The notes under the pieces are model-generated. The model was given only the letters and a program-made list of their open reading frames with translations, did not search any database and was not told the origin of the DNA. Shown here in pieces: positions 1 to 9,279 of a stretch of 64,000 bases of DNA (its first letter is position 1; every line of letters begins with the position of its first letter). The stretch covers positions 806,001 to 870,000 of the forward strand of contig CAWCJO010000004.1 in NCBI GenBank assembly GCA_963795935.1, in the 5' to 3' direction. A program made the position numbers and the translations under genes. This DNA is from JAICMB01 sp963795935. Lineage in GTDB: Bacteria > Acidobacteriota > Terriglobia > Bryobacterales > Bryobacteraceae.

Positions 1-362
1 GCGGTCCTCCGACGCGGCGGGATCGATCGAAAGCCCCTCGCGCCGCATCTCGCGCTCTTCCTCCGGCCGCAACGGCCCGGGCGCATACCCGGTGCGCGGG
101 TAGGTCCAGCGCGCCTTGAGCCAGTCTAGAACATCCCAAGCCCAAGACGCGAGGCCAGCAGGGCGGCCATGAACAGCGCCCAAACCGCGAGATGTAGCCA
201 CCACGGTACCTCCAACGCGGCAACGATCCAGTACAGACCCCCAATTAGAATGACCAGCGACCAAACGATCTCGGGCAGCCCATCGATATTCCAATAGGAG
301 CGCGCCCGCCGGGCTGCGGAGCTCAGTGGAAAGCGGCAGCATGCGTCATTTCCCTCCTGCAT
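1..362 (-). CDS. Small membrane protein, partial and frameshifted
   Basis: Reading leftwards from 362, about 75 codons encode a short polar N-terminus and two hydrophobic segments (around IVWSLVILIGGLYW and LAVWALFMAALLA). The frame stops at 126, but a one-base shift there opens a frame that continues to the window edge and reads LDWLKARWTYPRTGY followed by an acidic, Arg/Glu-rich stretch, so the protein probably continues past base 1. The start is uncertain: an AGGAGG sits just before an ATG in a different frame near 350, suggesting another indel close to the N-terminus. It lies 27 bp downstream of the sulfatase gene and may end the same transcript. I do not recognise a function. Confidence 0.5.
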
Positions 363-389
363 CCAGTCTGCATCACAAACTAGTCTGCG

Positions 390-1775
390 TCAAGAGAAAT
401 TTACGCCGGCCGCACCGGTTCCTGCGGCGAAATGCCGTCTGGGGTCGTTCACAACCGCTCCCGGAGGGGCGGCGACCGGGCCGCGCAGCAGCGGGTCGTT
501 GGTGCGCTGCATCCATGCATCGAGGCGCCCGCGCATCTCCGTCAACGCTTTGGCGTAGGCCGGATCGTCCACCAGGTTGCGCGTCTCGTTGGGATCGAAG
601 ATCGTATCGAAGAGCATCTCGCGGGCGACCACCTGATCTTTCCAGCCGTTCCGCAGCCAGACATCTTTACTCGGGCTGTCGTCGCAGTTGGGCAGCACCG
701 GACGGCGGCGGTCGCCGAAGCGCCGGATATAGTTGAAGCGCTGCGTACGAACGGCGCGCTTCGGCTCATACGCCGCGTGATAGTTCACCTCCGCGAAAAT
801 CTCGTCGTGCAGTTCCTGCTTTTCCCCGCGCATCAGCGGCAACAGCGACGTGCCCTGCAGCCACGAAGGTTTCTCGATGTTCAACAGCTCGCACAGCGTG
901 GGATACACGTCCATCTGCGAGACCATCGCGTTCGCAGTCTTGCCGCCGCTGAAGCCGCCCGGCCCGCGCAGAATCATATAAACGCCCGTGCCGTGGACAG
1001 TCAGGTTGCACTTCATGGCCGGGAAAGCCACGCCATGGTCGGTCGTGCAAATGACGAGCGTGTTGCGCGCCAGTCCGCTCGCCTCCAGCGCGTTCAGGAT
1101 CTCGCCCATGGCGCCGTCCAATGCCCGCGCGGTCGCTTGAAACGCGGCCATATCTCCCCGCGTGGCAGGCATATCCGGAATCGGCGCCGGCGGACGGCAG
1201 AACCGCACATCTTCTTGCGGGCCCGGCTCATGAAACTTGCGATGCGTTTCGAAAAAGCCGACCGTCAGAAGGAACGGCTCTTTCGGAGCGTTCTTAAGAA
1301 AATTGACGCCGCCCGCAGCTATCTGATCGATCTTGTGTCCCGGCGTAGGAACGATTTCGTCGTAGCCGATCACGCGCGGATCTTTCGCGATGTGCTGGAT
1401 GCCGACCAGCGTCGAGCGGTAGCCGTGCGGCCGCAGCGTGTGGAGAATGTGCTGGTTGTAATCGTTCAGCGAGAAACCGCGATGCGCCAGGCCGAGCATG
1501 CCATTGTTGTGCGGGCAGTGCCCGGTAAGAAGGCTGGCGCGGCTGGGCGAGCACGTCGGAGCGGCGTCGAAGGCTTGACGAAACAACACGCCCTCGGCCG
1601 CGAGCTTCCGTAAATTCGGCGCCGGAACCTCGGCTCCGTACGGCTCGATGTAGCGGCCGGTATCGTGCGAATGCAGATATAAAATATTCGGCCGATCGTT
1701 GGGAGCGCCTTGCGCGCGTATGCCCACCAGACTGCCGGCCGCGACCGCGCCTTTCAGCAAATCCCGCCTTTGCAT
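390..1775 (-). CDS. Tat-exported arylsulfatase-family enzyme
   Basis: A 461-residue sulfatase of the alkaline-phosphatase superfamily. The N-terminus (RRDLLKGAVAAGS) is a twin-arginine signal peptide, placing the enzyme in the periplasm or outside. The metal-binding start of the fold is at PNILYLHSHDTGRY (residues ~29-42), and CSPSR near residue 75 is the sulfatase signature whose Cys must be oxidised to formylglycine. TTDHG near residue 245 is the second metal motif. The sequence resembles the heparan N-sulfatase branch, but the substrate cannot be read from sequence; sulfated polysaccharide is a reasonable guess. It starts 2 bp after the stop of the upstream ABC ATPase gene, so it is probably co-transcribed with the export genes. 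A formylglycine-generating enzyme must be encoded elsewhere. Confidence 0.88.
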   Translation of the reverse strand: MQRRDLLKGAVAAGSLVGIRAQGAPNDRPNILYLHSHDTGRYIEPYGAEVPAPNLRKLAAEGVLFRQAFDAAPTCSPSRASLLTGHCPHNNGMLGLAHRGFSLNDYNQHILHTLRPHGYRSTLVGIQHIAKDPRVIGYDEIVPTPGHKIDQIAAGGVNFLKNAPKEPFLLTVGFFETHRKFHEPGPQEDVRFCRPPAPIPDMPATRGDMAAFQATARALDGAMGEILNALEASGLARNTLVICTTDHGVAFPAMKCNLTVHGTGVYMILRGPGGFSGGKTANAMVSQMDVYPTLCELLNIEKPSWLQGTSLLPLMRGEKQELHDEIFAEVNYHAAYEPKRAVRTQRFNYIRRFGDRRRPVLPNCDDSPSKDVWLRNGWKDQVVAREMLFDTIFDPNETRNLVDDPAYAKALTEMRGRLDAWMQRTNDPLLRGPVAAPPGAVVNDPRRHFAAGTGAAGVNFS

Positions 1776-1777
1776 CG

Positions 1778-2497
1778 CTACGCCGTGACCCCGTGCGCCC
1801 AGTCCGCCGGAACGCTGCCTTCGGGCAGCAATTCGCCTTTTTCAAGATGCCGGATCTTGGTCGCAAAGCTGGCCGCGTGGGGGTCGTGCGTCACCATCAC
1901 GATGGTCTTGCCAAACTCTTTGTTCAGACGCGACAGCAGCATCAGCACGTCCTGCGCCGAAGCGGCGTCCAGGTTGCCCGTAGGCTCGTCGGCGAGGATC
2001 AGGTCGGGGTCGGTGACGATGGCGCGCGCGATGGCGACGCGCTGCTCCTGACCGCCCGAAAGTTGCCGCGGCAGATGCCCCAGCCGGTCGCCGAGCCCGA
2101 CCAGTTTCAGCGCCGTCTCGGCGTGCTCCTGCCGCTCCTTCTTCTTCAGGTTCGTGAGCTTCAACGGAAGCTCCACATTTTCGAGCGCCGTCAGAACCGG
2201 AATCAGATTGAAGGACTGAAACACGAAGCCGACATGCTCGTTGCGCCAGTGCGCCATGGCGCGGTCGCCCATGCGGCGCAGATCTTCGCCCAGCACCAGG
2301 ATTTCGCCGCCGGTCGGCCGGTCCATGGCGGCGATGAGATGCAGCAGCGTCGATTTTCCCGATCCCGAGGGACCCATCAACGCCACCGAGTCGCCGCGAT
2401 GAACCTCGATGTCGACGTCCTTGAGCGCGATGACGTGAAACTCGTCCCGCACGAACTCTTTCGTCAATTGCCGAGTTTCAATTACCGTTTCAGCCAT
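1778..2497 (-). CDS. ABC transporter ATP-binding protein, LolD/MacB type
   Basis: A 239-residue ATPase with Walker A GPSGSGKST (residues ~43-51), the Q-loop region FVFQSFNLIPV, signature LSGGQEQRVAIARA (~145) and Walker B LILADEPTGNLD (~165), followed by the switch His (VTHDPHAA). The QSFNLIPVLTALENVELPL stretch is typical of the MacB/LolD/FtsE group, which powers FtsX-type permeases that move substrates through the envelope rather than through a classical channel. It sits between an HlyD adaptor gene (3 bp upstream) and a sulfatase gene (2 bp downstream), with two FtsX permease genes at the head of the run, making a four-gene tripartite-style exporter. The substrate is unknown. Confidence 0.93.
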   Translation of the reverse strand: MAETVIETRQLTKEFVRDEFHVIALKDVDIEVHRGDSVALMGPSGSGKSTLLHLIAAMDRPTGGEILVLGEDLRRMGDRAMAHWRNEHVGFVFQSFNLIPVLTALENVELPLKLTNLKKKERQEHAETALKLVGLGDRLGHLPRQLSGGQEQRVAIARAIVTDPDLILADEPTGNLDAASAQDVLMLLSRLNKEFGKTIVMVTHDPHAASFATKIRHLEKGELLPEGSVPADWAHGVTA

Positions 2498-2500
2498 AAT

Positions 2501-3836
2501 TCACCCCTGCTTCGCGTGGACTTTTTGTCCGTCTTTCAAATCCGCCGGCGGGTTCACGACGACATCTTCGCCGCCGATCAAGCCCGATTCGATCTGCACC
2601 CCCTGCGAGTTCGAGCCCGATACGACCACCTGCTTGCGCAAAGCCCTGCCATCCACGACCGTGAAAACAGACGTTGTCGCGAACCGCCGCGGACGGCACG
2701 ACCACGACCGGCTTGGCGCGCCGCGTGGACGCTCCCGCGTCGGTCGAAACAAACGCCACGCTGGCGTTCATCTCCGGGCGCAGATAATCGTCCGGCCGCA
2801 GCACCTTCACCTTCACCTGCACGGTCGCTTTCTGGCGATTCGCTTCGGGCGAAATCTCTTCGATCACGCCTTTGTATTTGCGATCCGGATAGGCGTCGGT
2901 CGTGATGATGCCGGGCTGCCGCGGCCCGAGCTTGGCGAAATCGTTCTGATTGATGTCCAGCTCGACTTGCAGATCGTTCAAATCCGCCATCGAGACAACA
3001 TAGCCTTTCGCGCCCTTATCGCCGACGAACCCTGTAGTGACGAACTCGCCCTTTTCGACGTTGCGCTCCAGAATCGTTCCCGTGATCGGGGCCCGGATCA
3101 CGGTGTTATCGAGCTGCGTCTGGTTGTACTCGAGCGTGCCTTTGGCCTGCTCAATTTGCGCGCGCAAGGCGTCGATTTCCTCCTGTCTGGGGCCAAGGCG
3201 GACCAGCTCGTAGGCGCGGTCGGCGGAGTGTACGCGGGCGGCCTGGCTGTCGTACTTGGCCTGCGCATCGTCGAGAGTCTGTTTCGACATGACGCCCTCG
3301 TCCACGAGTTCTTTGGTGCGCTTCAGGGTCACTTGATAGTTCACCAGGTCGGCGCGCGCGGTCTCGACGTCCGCTTTCGCTTTGGCGATCTCCTCCGGAC
3401 GCGAGCCGTGCAGCGCTTCGGCGAGCTTGGCCTCAAGCGCATCGAGCTGTCCCTTCGATTCCAGCAGGTGCGCGCGATATTCTTCGTCTTCGAGCCGCAC
3501 CAGCACCTGGCCCTGTTTGACGCGATCGCCTTTTTCGACGCCGATCCAGGCGACCTTGCCGACCACCTTCGAGGCCAGCTCGATTTTATGCGCGGCGACA
3601 ATGTAGCCGGTGGCGTTCAGGATGACGCTGCCCTGGGGCGCTCCGGTATCGAGCAGCCGCGCGCGGGCGGTCTCGACCTCGGTCGCGGCGTTCAACCGCG
3701 CATAGATGAAGCGGCCCGCGCCGAGCAGCAGAAATAGAACGACGCCGGTGACGATCCAGCGCACGGCCCAGGGCGAAGGCCCTTCGTCGCGCCGCTTGGC
3801 CCGATCGATGCGCAGATTTTTAAGCTCTTCGCTCAT
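2501..3836 (-). CDS. HlyD/RND-type periplasmic adaptor subunit, one frameshift
   Basis: A membrane-fusion protein of about 445 residues. A single transmembrane segment (VTGVVLFLLLGAGRFIYA, ~30-47) follows a charged cytoplasmic tail. Then come a lipoyl half (GYIVAAHKIELASKVVGKV), a long coiled-coil hairpin (~120-225), the second lipoyl half (NTVIRAPITGTILE) and a beta-barrel/C-terminal domain. The frame breaks near 2670: upstream codons end in AVRDN, and a one-base shift resumes with SVFTVVDGRALRKQVVV and runs to a stop at 2501, just before the ATPase start at 2497. The C-terminal domain is therefore complete and the break is probably a sequencing indel. It works with the adjacent ATPase and FtsX permeases. 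Confidence 0.85.
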
Positions 3837-3843
3837 GCCGTTA

Positions 3844-5010
3844 TCAGATGTCTCGCAGCGCCGTCAGGATCTGTTTCCTGGCCGCGTTGCGAGCCGGGAG
3901 CAGGCCCCCCAACGCGCCCACGATCAACGCGAAAATCAGGCCCGTCAGGATGACCCGCGGGCCGACATTGAAATGGAACGCAATTTCGCTGAAGGTGAAA
4001 AAACTGGTGATGCCGGTCGTGATGTTGTTCAACGGTAATACCAGCAGGATTCCCACGATCCCGCCGATGGCCGCGAGGAACAGGGATTCAAGGAAAAAGC
4101 TGAACAGAATGCTGCCGCGCGAAAATCCCAGCACGCGCAGCGTTCCGATCTCCTTCGAACGTCGCGCCACGGCCGCGTACATCGTGTTCATGGCCGCGAA
4201 ACAGCTCCCGATCGCCATAATGACTGCCACGAAAATCCCCATGACTTGCAGAGGAAGGCCGGCCGCCGTCTGCCGGTCGTAATAATCTTTTTCGGAAATG
4301 GCGTCGACATTGAGGCGGCGGTCGTCTTGAAGCGAGTTAATCAGCGCCGTCACCGAGGCGCGGTCCGTGGCGCGCACCAGGGCCGAGCTGAGGCCGTCGG
4401 AGCGGTTGAAATCGGAGCTGATCTGATTCAGGTCACCGTAAATTTCGCTGTTCACCGCCGATTGGCCGCCGTCCATGACGCCCACCACTTCCCACTCGCC
4501 CCTCCCGAACCGCAGGTGTTTGCCGAGACGCGCCGTGGGGTGGCGCTCCGCGATGGATTTTCCGACTACGACCTCGCGGTGGCCGGGCTGGAACCAGCGC
4601 CCCTGGGAGATGTTGAGGCCCTCGCGCAACGCGATGCCGTTCGGCTCCACGCCGCGCAGATTGACGTTGAATCCCGCGCCGTTATCCGTGCTCGGAAGGT
4701 TGATGACGGTGACCATCTCGAGCGAAGTCAGGGGTTCGCCGGAGGCGGAACGCGCGATGCCGGGCTTGGCTTTGAGGTCCTGGTATTGCTCGCGCGTCAT
4801 GCCGCTCGTCAGCTCCGAATTGGCGGCTTTGCGCATCACGATGACGTTCAGCGGATTGCCGGTGGACTGGAATGCGATGCGCAATCCGTTGACCAGCGCC
4901 AGCACCGCGGCGAGTACCGCGACCGTCAGGCCGATGCCCAGCGCCGTCATGATGGTGGTCGCTTTGCGGACCGTCAGGTTGCGAAGATTGTATGCAATAG
5001 GAATGGCCAT
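3844..5010 (-). CDS. ABC transporter permease, FtsX/MacB family
   Basis: A 388-residue permease. The N-terminal helix (IMTALGIGLTVAVLAAVLALVNGL, shown in the first ~40 residues) is followed by a large periplasmic MacB_PCD domain (~45-250) and three C-terminal transmembrane helices of the FtsX domain, including the conserved cytoplasmic stretch RRSKEIGTLRVLGFSRGSI. This architecture belongs to four-helix permeases that act as mechanotransmitters with an adaptor and a LolD-like ATPase. It lies 7 bp upstream of the HlyD adaptor and 16 bp downstream of a second permease, so the two permeases likely form a heterodimer. Confidence 0.9.
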   Translation of the reverse strand: MAIPIAYNLRNLTVRKATTIMTALGIGLTVAVLAAVLALVNGLRIAFQSTGNPLNVIVMRKAANSELTSGMTREQYQDLKAKPGIARSASGEPLTSLEMVTVINLPSTDNGAGFNVNLRGVEPNGIALREGLNISQGRWFQPGHREVVVGKSIAERHPTARLGKHLRFGRGEWEVVGVMDGGQSAVNSEIYGDLNQISSDFNRSDGLSSALVRATDRASVTALINSLQDDRRLNVDAISEKDYYDRQTAAGLPLQVMGIFVAVIMAIGSCFAAMNTMYAAVARRSKEIGTLRVLGFSRGSILFSFFLESLFLAAIGGIVGILLVLPLNNITTGITSFFTFSEIAFHFNVGPRVILTGLIFALIVGALGGLLPARNAARKQILTALRDI

Positions 5011-5026
5011 GGATTAACCTGTGTTT

Positions 5027-6201
5027 TTAACCCGTGTGCCTCAGCGCCTCGACGATCGGCGTGCGCGACGCCGACCAAGCCGGAAAGACCGAACTGATGA
5101 AGCCGATCACGCCCGCGATGGCGAGGCACAAAAGGACAAGCAGAGGCGTCATCGCCATGCTGTTGGTGAACCCCATGGCGCCCAGGGGCATGGCGCGCGC
5201 CATCGCACAGCAGAGCGGCGAGGAGGCACGCCGATGGCGCCGCCGATGAGCGCAATGACGACCGATTCGCCGAGGATAATTCCCAGAATCGCCTGGGGCG
5301 TGAACCCGAGGGTCTTGAGCACGCCGACCTCGCGCACCCGCTCGCGCACCGACATCGAAATCGTGTTGGCGCAGACCAGCAAAATCGTAAACGTAATGGC
5401 GCCGCAGATGGCCATCAGATACAGCTTGACGTTGCCCAGGAACGAAGCGAACGATAGGACGAAGGACTGCTCCGTTTCGGTCATGGTCGGATAGGGCGAG
5501 TTGTCGAATTCCTTGTCGATGGCTTTGGCGACGCGCGCGACATCCTCCGGCGAATCGGCGAGAACCTGCAGGGCGCCGATCGAGTCCATGCGAGTGGAGC
5601 CGGCGGCGCGCAGCGCTTCGCGTGGATACGCGGCGTTGAAATAGAGGCTGTTGTTGTCGGCGGGATTGTCGTAGATGCCGACGAGCTTCAGTTCTATATT
5701 GATGGGCCAGATATCGCCTTGGAGCGGAATGCGTTCCCCGATCTTCCAGCCGAACTTGGCCGCCAGATCCTTGCCCGCGATGGCGCCGGTACGCTCCCGC
5801 TGGAAGGCCGCCTTCTGGTCCTCCGGCATCTTCATCTCGGGCATGATGGTGAAGAGCTTGTCCGGCTCGATGATGAAGCGCGCGAAGAAATTGCGCTGAT
5901 CGCGCGCGTCCTTATACGTGCCTCCGAACCAGTCCCACTCCTGCACTTCGCGGACGCCGGGAATGTGCCGGACGCGCTCTTCATAAGCCATGGGAATCGG
6001 CTGCGTCATGGAGACGCGGTGGTGGACGACCAGGCGCAGAGCTTGCGCGGGAGTGGTGGGGCCGGCCAGGAACATGCCGCGATAGAGCGCCAGGAGCAGG
6101 CCGAGCACGCACAGCGAGACGGCGATGCTGCCGACCGTCAGCACGCTGCGGCGGCGGTTTCGCAGCGCGTTTTTGAGCATCAATGGAATATATCGCAGCA
6201 A
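5027..6201 (-). CDS. ABC transporter permease, FtsX/MacB family, one frameshift
   Basis: Head gene of the exporter run. A TTG start at 6201 is preferred because AAGGAG lies 10 nt upstream. The N-terminal helix after LKNALRNRRRSVLTVGS, a periplasmic domain with ERVRHIPGVREVQEWDW, and the FtsX helices with VREVGVLKTLGFTPQAIL are readable down to about 5230. There the frame shifts by one base; the new frame reads GFTNSMAMTPLLVLLC, a final membrane helix, then the typical C-terminus SRTPIVEALRHTG and stops at 5027. With the shift corrected the protein is about 390 residues, the normal family length. It is transcribed divergently from tadA, whose start is 37 bp away. Confidence 0.85.
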
Positions 6202-6238
6202 CTCAGATCTTCTCCTTCTTCTATTCTAAGGAACAGCC

Positions 6239-6685
6239 GTGGACCACGAAACCTATATGCGCGAGGCCCTCCACCAGGCCCGGCGCGCCGCGGCCCAAGG
6301 CGAAGTGCCCGTCGGCGCCGTGGTGGTCAGCGATGGCGAAATTCAGGGCCGCGGGTCGAACGCGCCGGTGCGCATTTCCGATCCCACGGCGCACGCCGAA
6401 ATTCTGGCGCTGCGGCAGGCCGCCAAGAAGCTCGGCAATTACCGGCTCGAAAACGCGACCCTTTACGTCACGCTCGAGCCCTGCGCGATGTGCGCGGGTG
6501 CTTTGGTAGCGGCCCGCGTCCGTACGCTGGTGTTCGGCGCGCGGGACCTGCGCTTCGGCGGCGTCCGCAGCAAATTTCGCATCGCCGATTCCGATCTGCT
6601 GAATCACAGAGTCGAAATCGTGGAAGGCGTGCTGGGGGCCGAATGCCTCGAACTGATTAAGAACTTCTTCGAACAACGCCGCTAA
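6239..6685 (+). CDS. tadA: tRNA-specific adenosine deaminase TadA
   Basis: A 148-residue cytidine/deoxycytidylate deaminase-fold enzyme that converts A34 to inosine in tRNA-Arg(ACG). The zinc ligands and catalytic Glu are visible in PTAHAEILALR (HAE, ~residues 55-57) and EPCAMCAGAL (PCxxC, ~82-86); FGARDLRFGG and the C-terminal EECLELIKNFFEQRR-like helix fit the family, as does the length. It starts with GTG at 6239 with AAGGA a few bases upstream. The gene stands alone, divergent from the exporter operon. Confidence 0.95.
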   Translation: MDHETYMREALHQARRAAAQGEVPVGAVVVSDGEIQGRGSNAPVRISDPTAHAEILALRQAAKKLGNYRLENATLYVTLEPCAMCAGALVAARVRTLVFGARDLRFGGVRSKFRIADSDLLNHRVEIVEGVLGAECLELIKNFFEQRR

Positions 6686-7324
6686 ACTCACAATTTAAGT
6701 TTAGGCTGCGGGGCGCGCCGTTTCGACCGCGAATCGGCGAACAACGTGGATTTGCCGACGAGCGGCCCGCGCGGCGCGATGAAGCGCACGGCGAGCGCGG
6801 CGTTCGGGCGCCGAGCGCGTTGGCGTTGTCGAACTCGGCGGTCACTCCGGCCTCGATTCCCGCGCCGCCGCGGACCCTTCGCGCACGCGGCCAGGGTCCT
6901 TCGAAAATGGAACAGCGCTGCGCCTCGCGGGCGGGGAGAGAGGGGAAGCTCACGGTGAGGGGAGGGGAAATTTTCGATATGGGGCAAGTCATGGCGCCTC
7001 CAAGCGGTTGTTCGATGGCGGCGCGGCGGGCGCACACCCGGGGCGAAAGGGCAGCCGTGTGGATCGGCTGGCACGCGGCCGATGCTTTAAGTTTAGGGGG
7101 GTGGACCGATGGGCGGGATTGGAAGAGAGCGGGATGTCAGGGTAAGCGCCTGATTGGAAGCGGAAAGCAGACGAGGCGGGCAGGCGAATAATTCTGTGAC
7201 CGGTTAGCTGGATCAGGTGTCGAGTTTCGCGATAAGTGCGCTCGTAGCCGGCGCGGCCGTTTCATCGCACAAGCAATGCCCGCTATCGCCCGACCTGCGG
7301 TAGAACCTTGTTTCCCTGCCGGCA
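6686..7324. other. Gene-poor interval with a 12-bp direct repeat
   Basis: No gene can be supported in these ~640 bases. The minus strand has a frame (6688-7074) whose last part looks weakly protein-like (GVTAEFDNANALGART), but the rest is low-information Arg/Pro-rich translation. The 12-mer TTTAAGTTTAGG occurs at 6694-6705 and again at 7086-7097 in direct orientation, about 390 bp apart. The stretch may hold a decayed gene. Confidence 0.4.
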
Positions 7325-8332
7325 ATGACTATTTATTACGCGAGCGTGAGCAACGAAATCGACAGAGAAGAAACATATGTCGCGGCAATGATTGCTTCCG
7401 GCGAATTAAATACGGCGTGGCCGCGATGCCGCTGGTCCGATCGTAGATTCGGGCGGTTCGCGACGCGGATGCGCATTCGGACGGAACCGGCAGCCCGGCC
7501 GTCAAGGGACTCTGGTCGGCCGTTACCCTCAACTGCGCGGACCGGCGGCCATGCGCGTCGCGGCAGCCGCGCTGATCGGAAGCGGTACGGGATCGCCAAA
7601 GGCGCTGGTAACGCTGCAAGACGCGCGCCCTGAAGGCGGTCAATGCCACGGAAAGGTCTCAAATCGATCTGGGCATCTGTGAGACGCTGCTCGCGGCGAA
7701 GAACTGGACGGAACTCATGACTGCGGCGCAGCGCGTTGAAGGCTCCAGGATTTTTCATGAAGAGGGGTTCCGGTACTTCGTGAAAGCCGCCACGAATGCC
7801 GAGCCTGGAAACAACTGCGAACCGCTGCTCTCTCGGCGCTGACATTCAACCCCGAGCATCTGCCCGCCCGCAATGCATGCCATGCTGGTCGCCGGTTGGC
7901 GGCAAGGCGATGTCGCGGGCGCGAATGTTTGGCTCGGAAAAATTTCCGGCTCGCCGCTCGCGGGCCGGGACGATCGGATTTTCGCGGCGTGGTTCGAGCT
8001 CGTCGAAGGCAAAGCGGATCGCAATACCCTCGCGCGATTCAAGAAAGCGCAGCTCTATGGCGACTCCGATGAACAGTACGGCCTGACGCTCGCCTTCATC
8101 GAAACCAAGCTCGGCTTGAGCGACGATGCGCAGCCGGACTTTGCGCGCGCTGTCTCCGGAGAGGATCTCGAAACCATGCCCGCGGCCGCTTGGGCCGTTC
8201 ACGGCGCAATCTGCGCTCAATATCGGATTCAACGGGTGCGCCGGTTCGGCGTGGGATAAGGCTCGCGCAATGGCTCGGCTTCAAACAGGCGAGGAATGGA
8301 ATCAATGGTTCGCTGCGGCGTTGGCGAAATAA
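7325..8332 (+). pseudogene. Frame-broken gene of unknown function
   Basis: Coding-like sequence on the plus strand can be followed only by hopping frames: an N-terminus from ATG 7325 (TIYYASVSNEIDREETYVAA), then ATERSQIDLGICETLLAAKN at about 7655, a short AALSALTFNPEHLPARNA stretch near 7830, WRQGDVAGANVWLGKI from about 7890, and finally GCAGSAWDKARAMARLQTGE to a stop at 8332. At least four shifts are needed. The pieces suggest one mostly helical protein of ~330 residues, perhaps with tetratricopeptide-like helices, but I do not recognise a family. Unlike the other broken genes here, conservation cannot be judged, so genuine decay is as likely as sequencing error. Confidence 0.4.
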
Positions 8333-8558
8333 CCCGCCCAATCGGCTCGCTGAGGGCTGGCCGGCCTGCGTCCGCGCGCGCCCCTCCCGCCATCTAAATC
8401 ACATGCCCTGCCATAACTTATCCCATGCGCCGTTTCCACCCAATCCGGCTCCCCGCCCGCCCCGATTTGCGGCGGACGCGCGCCGCAACTCTGTATCTCT
8501 CAATCCAATCTCAGTAAAGACGCCGCGCAGGGCCGCCGGTTGCAGCCGAGCCCTCCCG

Positions 8559-9254
8559 TTACGAACGCCCCGAACGTCCTACCGTCCGGCCTCCCTCGCG
8601 CGTTTCGGCGTGATGCCTGACGTCGATGCCCTTGGCCAGGAACAGCACGTCTTCGGCGATATTGGTGGCGTGGTCGGCGATCCGCTCCAGGTTGCGCACC
8701 ACCGAGAGAAGGTCCACCGACTGGCGAATGTTGCGATGATCCTGCTCCATGAAGCTGATCAGTTCGTGGAAGCTGGCGCTGCGCAGATCGTCCACGGCGT
8801 CGTCGGAGGCCAGAACGCTGCGCGCCAGGTCGCCGTCGCGGCTGACGAAAGCGTCCAGGCTCTTGCGCACCATGGACTGCACCAGGGCGGCGATGTGCGG
8901 GATGTCGATCATGGGCTTGACGATCGGCTCGCTAAGCAGCGAAATGGCGCGATTGGCGATGTTGACGGCGAGGTCGCCCATGCGCTCCAGGTCGTTGTTG
9001 ATCTTGAGAGAGGCGACGATGAACCGCAGGTCGGCCGCCATGGGCTGCTGCAACGCCAGCAGGCTGATGGCGAACTCGTCGATGTCGATCTCGATCTGGT
9101 TGATGCGGCCTTCGTTCCGCAACACTTCGTTGGCGAGCGTTTCGTCCTTTTGCACGACCGCCGTGATGCTGCGGTAAATCGCCGACTCCACCAGCGAACT
9201 CATTTCGAGCAGCTTCGATTTCAACTGCTCGAGATCTTCCACGAAATGACGCAC
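8559..9254 (-). CDS. phoU: Phosphate-system regulator PhoU
   Basis: A 231-residue protein with the two three-helix PhoU repeats. Each carries the metal-binding type motif: LKINNDLERMGDLAVNIANR (~85-105) and VVRNLERIADHATNIAEDV (~190-208). PhoU lets the Pst transporter signal phosphate status to the sensor kinase and restrains uptake. It is the last gene of the minus-strand pst run, 25 bp after pstB, the usual position. The C-terminal ~20 residues are Arg/Gly-rich and not part of the domain. Confidence 0.95.
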   Translation of the reverse strand: MRHFVEDLEQLKSKLLEMSSLVESAIYRSITAVVQKDETLANEVLRNEGRINQIEIDIDEFAISLLALQQPMAADLRFIVASLKINNDLERMGDLAVNIANRAISLLSEPIVKPMIDIPHIAALVQSMVRKSLDAFVSRDGDLARSVLASDDAVDDLRSASFHELISFMEQDHRNIRQSVDLLSVVRNLERIADHATNIAEDVLFLAKGIDVRHHAETREGGRTVGRSGRS

Positions 9255-9279
9255 GTGATTTCCTTCTTTCGATTCCGTT

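Noticed and set aside
6688..7074. Minus-strand frame after tadA
   Set aside because: Only a short part looks protein-like; the rest is Arg/Pro-rich noise and there is no start signal.
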